This document shows positions 6,798 through 16,500 of a stretch of DNA of 26,412 bases, in pieces. A program made the position numbers and the translations under genes. This stretch comes from a virus: the IMG/VR virus record IMGVR_UViG_3300018040_000017, positions 1 to 26,412 of that record, one strand, 5' to 3'. The notes beneath the pieces were generated by a model. That model worked only from the letters and a program-made list of their open reading frames with translations. It did not search any database and was not told the origin of the DNA. The stretch's first letter is position 1. Every line of letters starts with the position of its first letter.

Positions 6798-7226
6798 TCA
6801 TAAGTTTAATCCGTGAGGAGGCCTCATCCCTTCCAGTTGCAATGGCAATAGCTCTTTATAGAGTTCTCCCATGAGTTCGCATAAGAGGTCTGCCTGCGAT
6901 CTCATCATCTCAACTTCCTGTTTTCCGTCATTGCTGATATTATTATACCAGTTGTCATAAATCTTAGACATCTTGTTTACAAGGTTTTCATGCTGCCCGA
7001 CAAGATTCCTCCCTGCCTTATAGAAGTGGTTCAATGCCTCAAGCCTTGCCCTGAGCATCTTTAGCTTCTCCTGCCCGACTGCTTTCTGCTTATCGTCTTT
7101 CCATTGATAATTTGCATCGGAGCAAATCCTTTCAGCATCAAAGACCTGCTTTTCCAATTTGTCAAGCTCTTCGGATTTGTACCATTCAAGGAGCTTACTG
7201 AAGACATAATCATTTACGTTACTCAT
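6798..7226 (-). CDS. Helical phage protein of unknown function
   Basis: A 142-residue, mostly helical protein from ATG 7226. Charged repeats such as EELDKLEKQVFDAERI and QEKLKMLRARLEALNHF point to coiled coils, and the C-terminus (DLLCELMGELYKELLPLQLEG) is amphipathic. No catalytic motif or membrane helix is visible. It sits immediately upstream of the YqaJ-type exonuclease (4 bases), so a role with the recombination proteins is plausible by position only. Its start codon lies inside a 38-base stretch that is also found at the end of the GroES-like gene. Confidence 0.75.
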   Translation of the reverse strand: MSNVNDYVFSKLLEWYKSEELDKLEKQVFDAERICSDANYQWKDDKQKAVGQEKLKMLRARLEALNHFYKAGRNLVGQHENLVNKMSKIYDNWYNNISNDGKQEVEMMRSQADLLCELMGELYKELLPLQLEGMRPPHGLNL

Positions 7227-7260
7227 ATATATACATTATTTGTGATTCCTCAATGCCATA
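7223..7260 (-). repeat. Microduplication, copy A
   Basis: This 38-base stretch matches 7596-7633 at 32 of 38 positions. On the minus strand it reads YGIEESQIMYIYE in one frame, mirroring FGIEEQRIMYIYE at the end of the GroES-like protein. In both copies the next gene's ATG is built into the codons for the final Tyr-Glu. Confidence 0.75.
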
Positions 7261-7369
7261 ATCGGACTTCTCCTCTGTTGATCCACATTACCTTATATCT
7301 CTGTGGCTTTCCTGAATTTATAGAAACATCCACTTCCTGCAAAAGTTTGATCTTTATTTTACTCTTCAT
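7250..7369 (-). CDS. Possible 39-residue protein, or frameshifted remnant
   Basis: A short reading frame begins MKSKIKIKLLQEVD and ends at TGA 7250-7252. It starts by a 4-base ATGA overlap with the preceding gene, as real genes in this operon do, and its first residues (MKSK) match that gene's start. It fills the only sizeable gap in this part of the operon. Near its 3' end, a shift of frame would join NRGE to KSDYGIEESQIMYIYE, giving a protein of about 50 residues whose end resembles the GroES-like tail. So it may be a small gene or a broken one. Confidence 0.4.
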   Translation of the reverse strand: MKSKIKIKLLQEVDVSINSGKPQRYKVMWINRGEVRLWH

Positions 7370-7599
7370 AGCATCTCCATTAGTTTTTCTTCAAGCCATT
7401 TAACATAATCAAGATCCGGAAACTCCATCCATTTGGATTCCCCATCTCTTCCTATCATATCAAGAAAGCTATCATCTAAATCATTGCCGTCAAGAATCAC
7501 ATCTCCCATCCTTCCAACTCTGACATAACAGGAAATCTCAATTGGAACTTGAGATGTTTCAGCCTTATATTTCATCCGCAATTCTACTTTACTCTTCAT
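7366..7599 (-). CDS. Small phage protein of unknown function
   Basis: A 77-residue protein from ATG 7599, overlapping the end of the GroES-like gene by 11 bases. After a basic start (MKSKVELRMKYK), residues 15-40 form strands (VPIEISCYVRVGRMGDVILD). The remainder is acidic with DDSFLDMIGRDGESKWMEFP and a helical end (VKWLEEKLMEML). There is no membrane segment or known motif. I do not recognise a family. Tight packing and a probable ATGA link to the next short frame argue that it is expressed. Confidence 0.7.
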   Translation of the reverse strand: MKSKVELRMKYKAETSQVPIEISCYVRVGRMGDVILDGNDLDDSFLDMIGRDGESKWMEFPDLDYVKWLEEKLMEML

Positions 7600-7846
7600 A
7601 GATATACATTATTCGTTGTTCCTCAATACCAAAATACTCCTCACCGTCAATGGTGACAATGCTCGCAGCCTTTCGGTTGAACTGAACCCTCATGCCCGTT
7701 TTTACCTCATTACAAGCATCCCCTGCCTTTATTATCGTTCCGGTAAGGGGCAACATCTCTTTTGATGTCTCAGGCACCAAAACGCTTCCTTTTGCCTCTG
7801 GGAGCTTATCAAGCCTGATTAAAACTGAATTGCCTAATATTTCCAT
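7589..7846 (-). CDS. GroES-like co-chaperonin, short
   Basis: An 85-residue protein, shorter than the usual GroES of about 95-100. It shows the family order: LGNSVLIRLDKLPEAKGSVL (4-23), GTIIKAGDACNEVKTGMRVQ (36-55), FNRKAASIVTIDGEEYFGI (56-74) and a final EEQRIMYIYEE. In phages, GroES-like proteins pair with the host GroEL-type chaperonin to fold large virion proteins. The mobile loop (about 14-30) is short, which accounts for part of the missing length. It lies between the primase-helicase (10 bases) and small unknown genes, in the early rather than the late block. The family call is likely; function in folding is inferred. Confidence 0.75.
   Translation of the reverse strand: MEILGNSVLIRLDKLPEAKGSVLVPETSKEMLPLTGTIIKAGDACNEVKTGMRVQFNRKAASIVTIDGEEYFGIEEQRIMYIYEE
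7596..7633 (-). repeat. Microduplication, copy B
   Basis: Partner of 7223-7260 (32 of 38 bases identical). It encodes the C-terminal FGIEEQRIMYIYE of the GroES-like protein and contains the start codon of the following gene. Confidence 0.75.
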
Positions 7847-7856
7847 AAATTAAAAA

Positions 7857-9842
7857 TTAAAATGGAAGGTCTGAATTATCTTCTTTCCCGTTAAATGTAT
7901 CATCGTCATCATCTTTGGCGGCAGGATTCAGCTTGCCTACGACAGGGGCATTCTTCTTCTTTTCCTCCCACACATAAAACCTCCCCCCCTTGGCGGAATC
8001 CATCTTCAGCTTCGTCTTATCCATCTTTCCCTCCTCCTCAAACCGTATCTTCTCCGTCCTGAGTATCGTAGGCACATCTGAATCAACATAGTATTTATCA
8101 TCCTCATCGGCATCATCAGGTATCTCATCATTGGGCTTCTTCCTGTTCATATAACGGTGAAGTATTATCCCCGTATCCGGCTTCTCCTTCCATGCCGAGC
8201 TCCCCTTGATGTCATAAAGGCATGGCATCCTGTAATTAATCCCCACCTTCTCAATCTTTGTCGGATGGGCAATGATTATTCCATGGACATCGTAAGCATC
8301 GTTGAAATTAATAAGATAATCCAATTGTCTGCTTATAAAGGTGCTCTCCGTCATGTTCCTTGGCTGTTCATGCTCGATCTTGTTCCACGCATCAATGACA
8401 TAACCAAAGATATTCTCTGTCTTCTTCAGGTATTTGAGGTATTCCAAGATAGACTCCATGGTATTCACCTTATCGCTCTTTATCTTGCCGTTCCAGCTCT
8501 CAAAGTTCTTGCTGTTAGGCGATATTATAAAGAAATGCTTCTCTATGTATCTCATGGTCTTATCCCGAAGCTCCTTGCTCATCGAGTTCTTCCATCCCTC
8601 CCTGTAGAACTGTCCTGTCCATACCTCCGCTATTTTGGCAAACTCCCTTGCTTCAGGCACGTTCTCCGGTGTGAATAATGCAAATTTAAGGTTCAGCTTC
8701 TCATTATGCCTTATAAGTTCGCATATATACCAACGTATAAACGTTGACTTACCGGCACTTGGTAGCCCCGTAATTACAGTAAGATGCTTTGGTTTAAGAG
8801 TAAACAGTCTGTCCACTTCCGGAATGCCTATGCCAAGCCCCGGTGTGAAACCGTTCTTCACTATCATCTCCAACTCTTCCCTGCACATGGAAGGCTTTAT
8901 TATTCCTCCTACGGGGAATGACGAAAGGTTCTGATAGCAGTCATCCACTCCTTCCTGATTAAGAGCCTTGAGTCCTTTCTTTTTATCCCCCGCCCATACC
9001 TCGTTGATGTCCTTATAACCTACGGGATATTGTATGTACTTGCATCTCTCCTTGCCGATAATAAGCGCCAGATGATTTTTGAGTTTGATACCTGGCGCAT
9101 CATTATCGGTGGAAAACACATGTAAATCCGCATCTGCAATCTTGCTCTTTGTATAAGGATCATTGATATAATCAAACTCATGGTCAAAGTTCTTCGCATC
9201 GGGATTGGGAGCCCCTGATGGAACACTCAGTACATTCTTATATCCTGCCTGAATCCATGTCAATCTATCCACATGACCCTCTGTCCAGATGATTATCTTC
9301 TTCTCATCAGGAGGGAAATTAAGGTCTTCCAATCCCCATGGTAGCGTCCTTGATCCATCTTCTTTCTTTATGTTCCACCATTTAGGAGAGTCCTGACCTG
9401 CCTTCCACCTTATATCAAGGAATTTGGCATCTACAAGCGTATAGCCTATGTATGTAGGGAATCCAAGGATTGGCTTTGACCCTTCTGCCGACCTCCTTGA
9501 AAATTCGTAAACCTTATGCTTTAAGGGTATTTTAATGTCTATTCCCCGCGACTGCCAATACTCCCTGACTTCTTTGGAATAGGTATCTGCGATCTGCTTT
9601 GGCATCTTGGACTTCTCCTGAACCTTTGCATACTGCTCCATATCTTCAAGATTGCCACTCCATCCGCAATGGACATGGTGACACTTAAACCACCTATTCC
9701 CCGGCTCATCATTAACTGTTAAACATGGAGAATTTTTATGATGTTGGCGGGTATTATTGCAGTGAGGGCAAATAACCGAATAACGGGTTCTGCCAGAAAC
9801 AGGAGTAAATTTTATTCCAAGTTCGCTAAATGTTGTTGCCAC
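7857..9842 (-). CDS. Primase-helicase, T7 gp4/Twinkle type
   Basis: A 661-residue protein with three parts. Residues 25-59 hold a zinc ribbon (C25, C28, C54, C59). Residues about 180-290 are a TOPRIM domain with WTEGHVDRL (E188, D192) and STDNDAPG (D246, D248). Residues about 330-560 are a RecA-like DnaB-type helicase with Walker A GLPSAGKST (359-367), a Walker B-like YVIDAW (D484) and IIIAHPTK (522-529). It probably unwinds DNA and makes primers at the phage fork. The start must be GTG 9842: the codon just before it in frame is the TAA of the upstream gene, and the next Met would lose the zinc ribbon. The C-terminus is acidic and ends SDLPF, like an SSB tail. Confidence 0.9.
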   Translation of the reverse strand: MATTFSELGIKFTPVSGRTRYSVICPHCNNTRQHHKNSPCLTVNDEPGNRWFKCHHVHCGWSGNLEDMEQYAKVQEKSKMPKQIADTYSKEVREYWQSRGIDIKIPLKHKVYEFSRRSAEGSKPILGFPTYIGYTLVDAKFLDIRWKAGQDSPKWWNIKKEDGSRTLPWGLEDLNFPPDEKKIIIWTEGHVDRLTWIQAGYKNVLSVPSGAPNPDAKNFDHEFDYINDPYTKSKIADADLHVFSTDNDAPGIKLKNHLALIIGKERCKYIQYPVGYKDINEVWAGDKKKGLKALNQEGVDDCYQNLSSFPVGGIIKPSMCREELEMIVKNGFTPGLGIGIPEVDRLFTLKPKHLTVITGLPSAGKSTFIRWYICELIRHNEKLNLKFALFTPENVPEAREFAKIAEVWTGQFYREGWKNSMSKELRDKTMRYIEKHFFIISPNSKNFESWNGKIKSDKVNTMESILEYLKYLKKTENIFGYVIDAWNKIEHEQPRNMTESTFISRQLDYLINFNDAYDVHGIIIAHPTKIEKVGINYRMPCLYDIKGSSAWKEKPDTGIILHRYMNRKKPNDEIPDDADEDDKYYVDSDVPTILRTEKIRFEEEGKMDKTKLKMDSAKGGRFYVWEEKKKNAPVVGKLNPAAKDDDDDTFNGKEDNSDLPF

Positions 9843-10031
9843 TTAATATACTTTTGGTAGATATATTATTAACCATTTGCCAATAAGAATAGATTTTGAA
9901 TATCCATTTCTTTCACTTAAAGGAAGTTCATACTTTGTGATATTCCTGATCATCAATCCCCTTCCGAATATTCTGAACCACATTAATCCCCTTTCACAAT
10001 AAAAACAAAATATCCTTCTGATTTTACTCAT
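9843..10031 (-). CDS. Small basic phage protein of unknown function
   Basis: A 62-residue, strongly basic protein from ATG 10031, starting inside the stop of the preceding gene (ATGA) and ending directly before the GTG of the primase-helicase. It contains FCFYCERGLMWFRIFGRGLM and a final IGKWLIIYLPK. I recall similar short proteins near replication genes in Bacteroidetes phages, but with no assigned role. The FxRIFGRG and IGKW segments may contact nucleic acid. Position suggests a replication accessory factor. Confidence 0.7.
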   Translation of the reverse strand: MSKIRRIFCFYCERGLMWFRIFGRGLMIRNITKYELPLSERNGYSKSILIGKWLIIYLPKVY

Positions 10032-10381
10032 AGCTTCACATATCTTTCTGACTTATCGTTTCTTACGATGAATTTAGGTCCAGTTCCATCGGAACTTGGA
10101 TGCGGATAACAGAAATCCAGCTTTAATCCGAATCTGTTAGCCGTGAATGTAGGACGCACCATATTATTAATGGTGGATACCTTCAGCCCTGAAATATCGC
10201 AGAACTGATCTATCGTCCACACATTATAACGCATCAGAAGCCTCACCTGTGACTCTTCCGTATAAGGGCATTTGCAATCCTTTGTCTCCTCTTTGAGCCT
10301 AGCAAACAGCTTCTTTATGAGCTCTGGGTCTGTCTTTACAAAGACTACCTCTATATTAAGTGCTTTGCATTCTTCTTCCAT
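10028..10381 (-). CDS. First gene of early operon, HTH-like, unknown function
   Basis: A 117-residue protein from ATG 10381, the first gene behind the promoter at 10401-10432. The middle reads WTIDQFCDISGLKVSTINNM (about 55-74), a plausible helix-turn-helix of the type that ends in a recognition helix. KCPYTEESQVRLLMRYNV precedes it. The C-terminal part (PKFIVRNDKSERYVKL) looks like strands. Being first in the operon and HTH-like, it could regulate the early genes, but this is inference. No family is recognised. Confidence 0.72.
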   Translation of the reverse strand: MEEECKALNIEVVFVKTDPELIKKLFARLKEETKDCKCPYTEESQVRLLMRYNVWTIDQFCDISGLKVSTINNMVRPTFTANRFGLKLDFCYPHPSSDGTGPKFIVRNDKSERYVKL

Positions 10382-10400
10382 GACAAATAAAATTATGCTA

Positions 10401-10432
10401 CAAATTTATATAATATAATAATATCAAACAAA
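10401..10432 (-). promoter_or_regulatory. Bacteroidetes-type promoter for the early operon
   Basis: On the minus strand, TTTG (10432-10429) is followed by a 20-base spacer and TAAATTTG (10408-10401). This matches the Bacteroidetes sigma consensus TTTG-N19-21-TAnnTTTG. The start site should fall near 10395, leaving a leader of about 15 bases before ATG 10381. A second TTTG directly overlaps the spacer. Confidence 0.75.
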
Positions 10433-10488
10433 TATTTTAGGATATTTTTTATTGTTTTGTTGAAAAATATGTAAAAAAGTGCAGTAGC

Positions 10489-10504
10489 CCCTTATTTTTA
10501 AGGG
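10489..10504 (-). repeat. Short inverted repeat over the end of the late block
   Basis: CCCTTA and TAAGGG flank a 4-base A-rich loop on the minus strand, overlapping the stop codon of the giant gene. A run of six T lies about 12 bases further on. It could mark the 3' end of the late transcript, but the stem is short and the T run is not adjacent. Confidence 0.3.
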
Positions 10505-13500
10505 TTCTCTGATTCGGCTTTTTTATTACGGAACGTAGCACTTGCTATATTGGTTGCCTGTTCCTCGGCTTGTCGTGCCATTTCCTTGAGCAGATTTGTT
10601 TCTTTGGGTTCTTCATCGGTAAGAGTCATGCCTCTCTGCCATGTCTGTTTCTTGGCTTTCTCAAATGCCTCTTTTGTGAGCCCTCCAGGGACAAATCCCT
10701 TTAACATATTGAGATAGTTCGTCCAATAGATGTTGGCATAGCGTTCCTTATCCTCTGCGGTCAGTGGCTTCTGTAAGTAATAATCGGGCACTTTCGGGGC
10801 TTTGAGAACTTGGTTGTTCTTTAATAGCATATATTCTTCCGGATATTTCTTTTGGAACTCCACACCATTAAGCACATTAAACCTCCTTGTCATGCCCTCT
10901 CTCATCTTTGTACCATTCTCTTTTATGAAAGGGTCATCGGGATTCCACTTGCTATACATCATCGTAAGGCTGTCTATCTCTTGATTTACGGGTATCATCT
11001 CTTTAAGCGAGTGATTTATCTCACTTGCCCTTACCCTGTCTGCAGCCTTCTCTATTCGTGTCAGGGCATCACCTGTGGCACCGTTTTCTATTGCTCTTTG
11101 AACTGTCCTGTTATAATCTCCCTCGGCATCACCCATGCTTTTTGCAAGATCGGCATATTCGCCTACGGTATATTCAAGCTGTCTCTCCATGTGAGCCTTT
11201 AACTCCGGATCATTAAACTGCTGTACTTTGATGACATTATTAAGGAGTGACTGTATTATAGTCCTCTTCCTGCCGTAATAATCAAGTTTCCCCGTCATCG
11301 CATCGTAAATATCCTCTCCTGACCGGAAGAAAGGCACCTGACTCCTTGCCGCATAATGAAGGACATTTATAATTCTACTCCATGTACTTGGATTAGGGTC
11401 TCGCCATTTATTTGATGTTGGATTTGATATTGACTGATTGCGGAAGTCCCTGTCTGCAAGAACCGCTGATCCTACAAATCCCCATGTAGCATCACCAAAT
11501 ACTGCGGTTGGAAACAGTTTACTTTTATCTTTCTTTTGAAACTGAAAGGGCAGGAATTTGCTTAAATCGGATAGTGTAGCACTATTATCCTCGCCTACAT
11601 AGTTATACATAGGGCTCAGGTATCTTGCGGCATTTACCTCCGATTTACCCACCTTGAAACTTAATGGTATGGATAGTCCAAATGGAAGGCTTATCTGCGG
11701 AGTGCCTTTCCTGTGCTCCCTCTCTTTCTTTTGTTCCGGTGTCTCCCCTGACATATAGCTGAATGTAGCCCCTATGGCGCTTATAAGGGCGAGATTGCCT
11801 ATCGTGGTAAGCGGGTTCATTGTTATGCCATTGAGCATTATCCTCTGCATGTCTGCCTGGAACTTGACGAATGTGGGGCCTATAAGTGGAGTCTTTGATG
11901 CCACGTCCCATAGCTTACCTATGTGTGCATAGTTACGGAACGAGTCATAAACCCTCCTCACAGCCTGATCATGTGTCAATCCCTGCTTCCTGCAAATCAA
12001 ATAAGCCGCTCCCTTGACATTATTCTCCACATCAATATAATTCTGCCCTGCGAGCTTCTGTCCCCTGTTAAACAGCGTCCTTGCCTTGTCTATGAGGGTC
12101 TGATCACCCGTGAGGGTCTGATACATACTTGTCTTCTTTGCAAAGTCCGGTATCTTCTCCCCTGTCACTCCCGACTCCAATAACACTCCGGATTTCTCCA
12201 CTGCCTTATACAGAGCCGTCCTGTTCTTTGCTTCTTTCTTCCAGTTCTCTTTCTCTACAAGTATCTCCAAGGGATTAAAGCCATTGATGGCACCAAAGAA
12301 ATGCGATCCTGTATAGTTGCCTGTCTGGACAAAAGGATTAAGGCTTGTCCTCCATGCCCTGTAAAACTGATTAAACTTCTGCCTGTTATATACCTTAAAG
12401 GCATCGTACCACGTGTTTGCTGCGGTATTGGCAAAATGAAATCCTGTGAAGTCCTCCACTATGCTATGAAGGACTGCCTTATTTCTAAATGGACCCCATT
12501 TTCGGAAGTTGCCAAGTAAATCAAATCCTTTCGGCACATCTTCTCCCGGCTTCAGAGTCCTGACAAAATTAGGATGATTGTCAACTATGGAGTTCATATA
12601 TTTTATACGAGCATCATTCTGAATAGTCTGTCTTACCCTTAATGCCGTAAGATAGGCAGGATCTTTTATTGCATGTTCCTGCATAGCCTCATTGACCTCC
12701 TGACGAGCCTTGTATATCCCTGTGATGATACCATTATCGCCAGTCTGTGTCAATGCCCTCATCTCTGCCGTAAGCCTATCTTCATCTTCCTGCAGGTGGG
12801 TGTCATATTCCCTTCCGAGATACTGGACTTCTCCGGTATTAGGGTCTTTGAACTTCATATAGGTCTTCGCATCAATAAATCCATTGGCGAAGGTCGTCTC
12901 ATGCACCCATGTGTTCCAGTCCCTCACTGCCCAATAGAGGTTCTTCTCGGAGTTAGATAGATCGCCATATTTCTTTGGCTTTGTGGATAACTCGGGGTCA
13001 AGGACATCAAAGACATTCTCCAATGATTCCTCACTTCCTCCCACTATATCCCTGAGGTTATTCATAAGCCACTGGCTCTCATTACGGGCAAATATACCCG
13101 ATGTACCTCTCATCTCCAATTCCCCCACCTGTACTTTCTTTCCCGACTCATCCGTACCAAAGGTGTCTTTCTGCGTCCTTGCAAGTCCCCTGTATGCCAT
13201 CTCTGCGAACTTAGCAAGATTCCTTATTGCATTATTCTGCGATTCGAGTCCTGCCTGAAGCCTGTTTGCAATGGCATCACTTACTTTATCCCTCAATGGA
13301 GCAAAGAGATGCTTCCATAAGACTGTATTGCCCTTGCTTATCACATCAGGAGGCAATATCCGCATCTGTAGCTTATCATCCTCGTCTTTAAGATTCTTAT
13401 CCGACTCATCGGCATTGGAGTTGAATTTCTTGCTTACATTCCTTGCATTGGTATCGGCTTTCCTTCTGAGGTCATCTTCCCAATTCCTGACTTTCTCAAG

Positions 13501-16500
13501 TAACTGTTTATGCTCATCAGGTGTGAGTTTCTTATCTATGAAGTCCTGCTGGACATCATCAATGTCTGTGTAATACTTGCCATTGAACTCCACTCCCTGA
13601 TCTGCTATAGGCTTCTCTGCTGGTTTTTCTTCTGGGAATAGGTTCTGTTGCTTTTTGACTTCCCCTATCTTAGAATCTCTTTCCTTGGTTAAATCAGCAA
13701 TCTCCTTGGTTAATTGTGCCGCCCTCTCATCAAACTTCTTCCCCACCGCATCAATGGTTTCAGGAGTTACCTTAAATCCCTGTTCTCCCGGCTTAATAAG
13801 ATCACTTGGTTTAGCATTAGGGTCTCCGAATATCTGATTCCTGCTATCAGCCTCAAGTTTGGCTTTTTTCTTCTGGTCGGGAATCTTGTCAAGTTCCTCC
13901 TGCCTTCCCTTTATCTGATTGTTATAATATTCATATATTACTGCTACTTTTTTTTGTTGTTCTTTTGTGTATTTGGGCTTTTTTGGAGGTTTTTCAGCAC
14001 CTTCTGTTTCAGCTCCTCCTTCTCCTTTAGGAGTGCCTGCAGGTATGTTATCTTCTGGCTTCTTGCCTTCTGTATCAGTTGGTTTTGGAATCTCTGTTTC
14101 ATCCTTCTCTGTTTTAGGTTTTTCTTCTGTCTTAGGCGGTTCTTCTTCTCCAAGGCTATTCCCATGCTTGCCGTCTCTCATAGTGCCATCAGGGAACATC
14201 GTGGCTTCTTTCTCCGGCCCATCGGCTGTCTCCTTATAAGTAAAATGGAATCCTTCATCGGTGACATCAATACTTAATACATCCCCTCCATTTGGCTTTA
14301 ACTGTTCATCATAGAATCTCCTGAGAGGTATCTCCATCTTATTGGACTGTTCATGTGCCGATCCCTGTGCGGATGAATAGAGAAGTCCTTTCTTCTCGAC
14401 TTTATATTCCTCCCATATCTCATGTGCGGCGACAAACTTCTTATATTCATCGTCCACGTTATTTGCTACATGAATATCTCCATGAGGATTCCATTCAGGA
14501 TAGACGGCGCTATTGCCTCCTTCCGTCCAGTTGGAATAGAAATGAGTCTTCATGTAACTGTCATCAACGCCAATGACATTACGCCCATTTTGATTCCATA
14601 AGGGTGTATCGGGGATATTATCAATATCTTCTGATGTAAACTCCTGATCGGCTATACCGAACCGTATCTTTACGCTTTCAGGAGTGTCTTTGTCTCCTTT
14701 GTCCCAGAGTCTTGCGCTTGGCTTTTCTGCTGCTCCTGATACTTCTTCTTTCGGCTTTTCTTTTTCTTGTGGTTTTGTCTTAAATGAATCCACCATCTTA
14801 TCTCTTGCTTCAATCACCGCATTCTCATCACTACCTGCTTTGACTGCAAAAGAAGCATCCTTGCCATCTACTTTGACATTATACATATCAAGGGCATCAC
14901 TGCCATCCGGCTCATTCCCCTCCTGCTTACCTACATATTCAATGTTATTCTTTTTGGCTATTTCTTCTGGAGACTGTTCTGTTTTTGGGATTTCAGTTTT
15001 GGCCTTAGGCTCTTTTGTTGTCTTGGGTTCTATCTTGCTTACATCAGCCTTGAACTTGCCCCATTCGGGATGAGCCTCTGCAGCATTGGCTACCTGATCA
15101 CTCAGTCTTTTATTCTTGCCCGTACTTGCCTTGATGAGATTTTCTTGGAAGGTCTTCTTGTCCCAGTCCTCCCATTCTTCCTTCGGAGGCGTCTCAGCCT
15201 TCTCTTTCTCGGCCTTGGCTTTCTCCTCGGCTTCCTTTGCTTCTTTTGCCTTTTGAGCCTCTTTCTCTGCGTCCTCGGCAATCTTATTCAAATCCCTCTC
15301 TTTATTTTCAGGTTTCAGCTCATTATAGTCATCCACAGACTTTGAGAATATCTTCTCTGCATTCTTTTTCTCCTCATTGATCTTATTCTCCAATCCTGCC
15401 ACCTTAGCTTCTTTCTCCGTAGGATTTAAGGATTCATCGTTTTTAGCGTCATTAAGCTCGTTTTGCATACGGTCAATGTTCTCCACCACCGGAGCTGCCT
15501 CCTTTCGCCTGGGGTCGTTTTCCTTGATTGTAGTGCGGAATTTATCAGTCCATATCTTCTTTTCTCTTGCAGATAATACAGGACTGTCGTTTATGCTCTT
15601 TAAGAAGGCATCGGGGTTTCTTAAAACAGACTGAGTGACAAAATTTATGTTAATGGCGTTGTCCACCACATTCTTTTGTGCTATGAGCTGTGATTTTTTA
15701 TCAGGGTCTTTCTCATTCTGAATATCCATAAACAGCTTCATGGACTCTTCTCTTGCCTTCACAGGGTCAATATTCATTGAGTTGACCAGCCGGATATTAT
15801 TATCCGTGGCGGTCATATAACTGAGCATAGCCCTTTTTGTGAGAACATCCTTGACGGCTTCTGGCGTATCGAGCATCCCAAAAGTAAATCCCTGCATCAT
15901 CCCTTGGGCAAAACTGCCTCCTTGTGCCTTTTCCAATCCCCCAAAGCCAAGTGAGTTTGCCAATAGCTTTACTCCATGTGTTGTCCATACTCCGGCACCC
16001 ATGTCCTTTGCAAGTTGTCCTGCCTCACCGGATAATATGCCAAGATTATTAAATAATAATCCTTGCTCTACTTGTGCCCCACTCTGACCGACAATCTCTT
16101 TTACAGGCTTACCTTCTTTCATCCCTTCCGCATAACTTTTTAATCCAAGGTATGCAGGGAATTTAAGCATATTCTCCAATCCGTATTTAACCAATAAAGG
16201 AGCTTTTGCCTCAGGGAAGAGACTCATGGAGAATAAATCCGGAAGGAACTCACCCGTGGCTTCCAATGACTTCCCAAACTCATCATGCGGTGTCTCTCCT
16301 GTCTTTTCGGCTAATGTCTTATCCAAGAAGTCGGCAGTCCTTTCATATCCCTCTTTCATCAGGCTTGCAGTATTGCCTCCATATAAACCATTATCAATAG
16401 ATTCTGCAACTGCCCTTGAGTATTTCTTTAAGGTAGTATCGCCCGTTATCGCTGCTTGTGCCTTGACTCCCAATTCAAGGCTCTCAACCTTTAATTCTTT

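Noticed and set aside
8157-8678. Long plus-strand reading frames opposite the primase-helicase and the giant and tail genes
   Set aside because: They lie antisense to well-supported genes, show no recognisable domains and have no promoter or start context; they are shadows.
10489-10504. Intrinsic terminator at the end of the late block
   Set aside because: The stem is only six pairs with three G-C pairs, overlaps the stop codon, and the T run is about 12 bases away; kept only as a weak inverted repeat.
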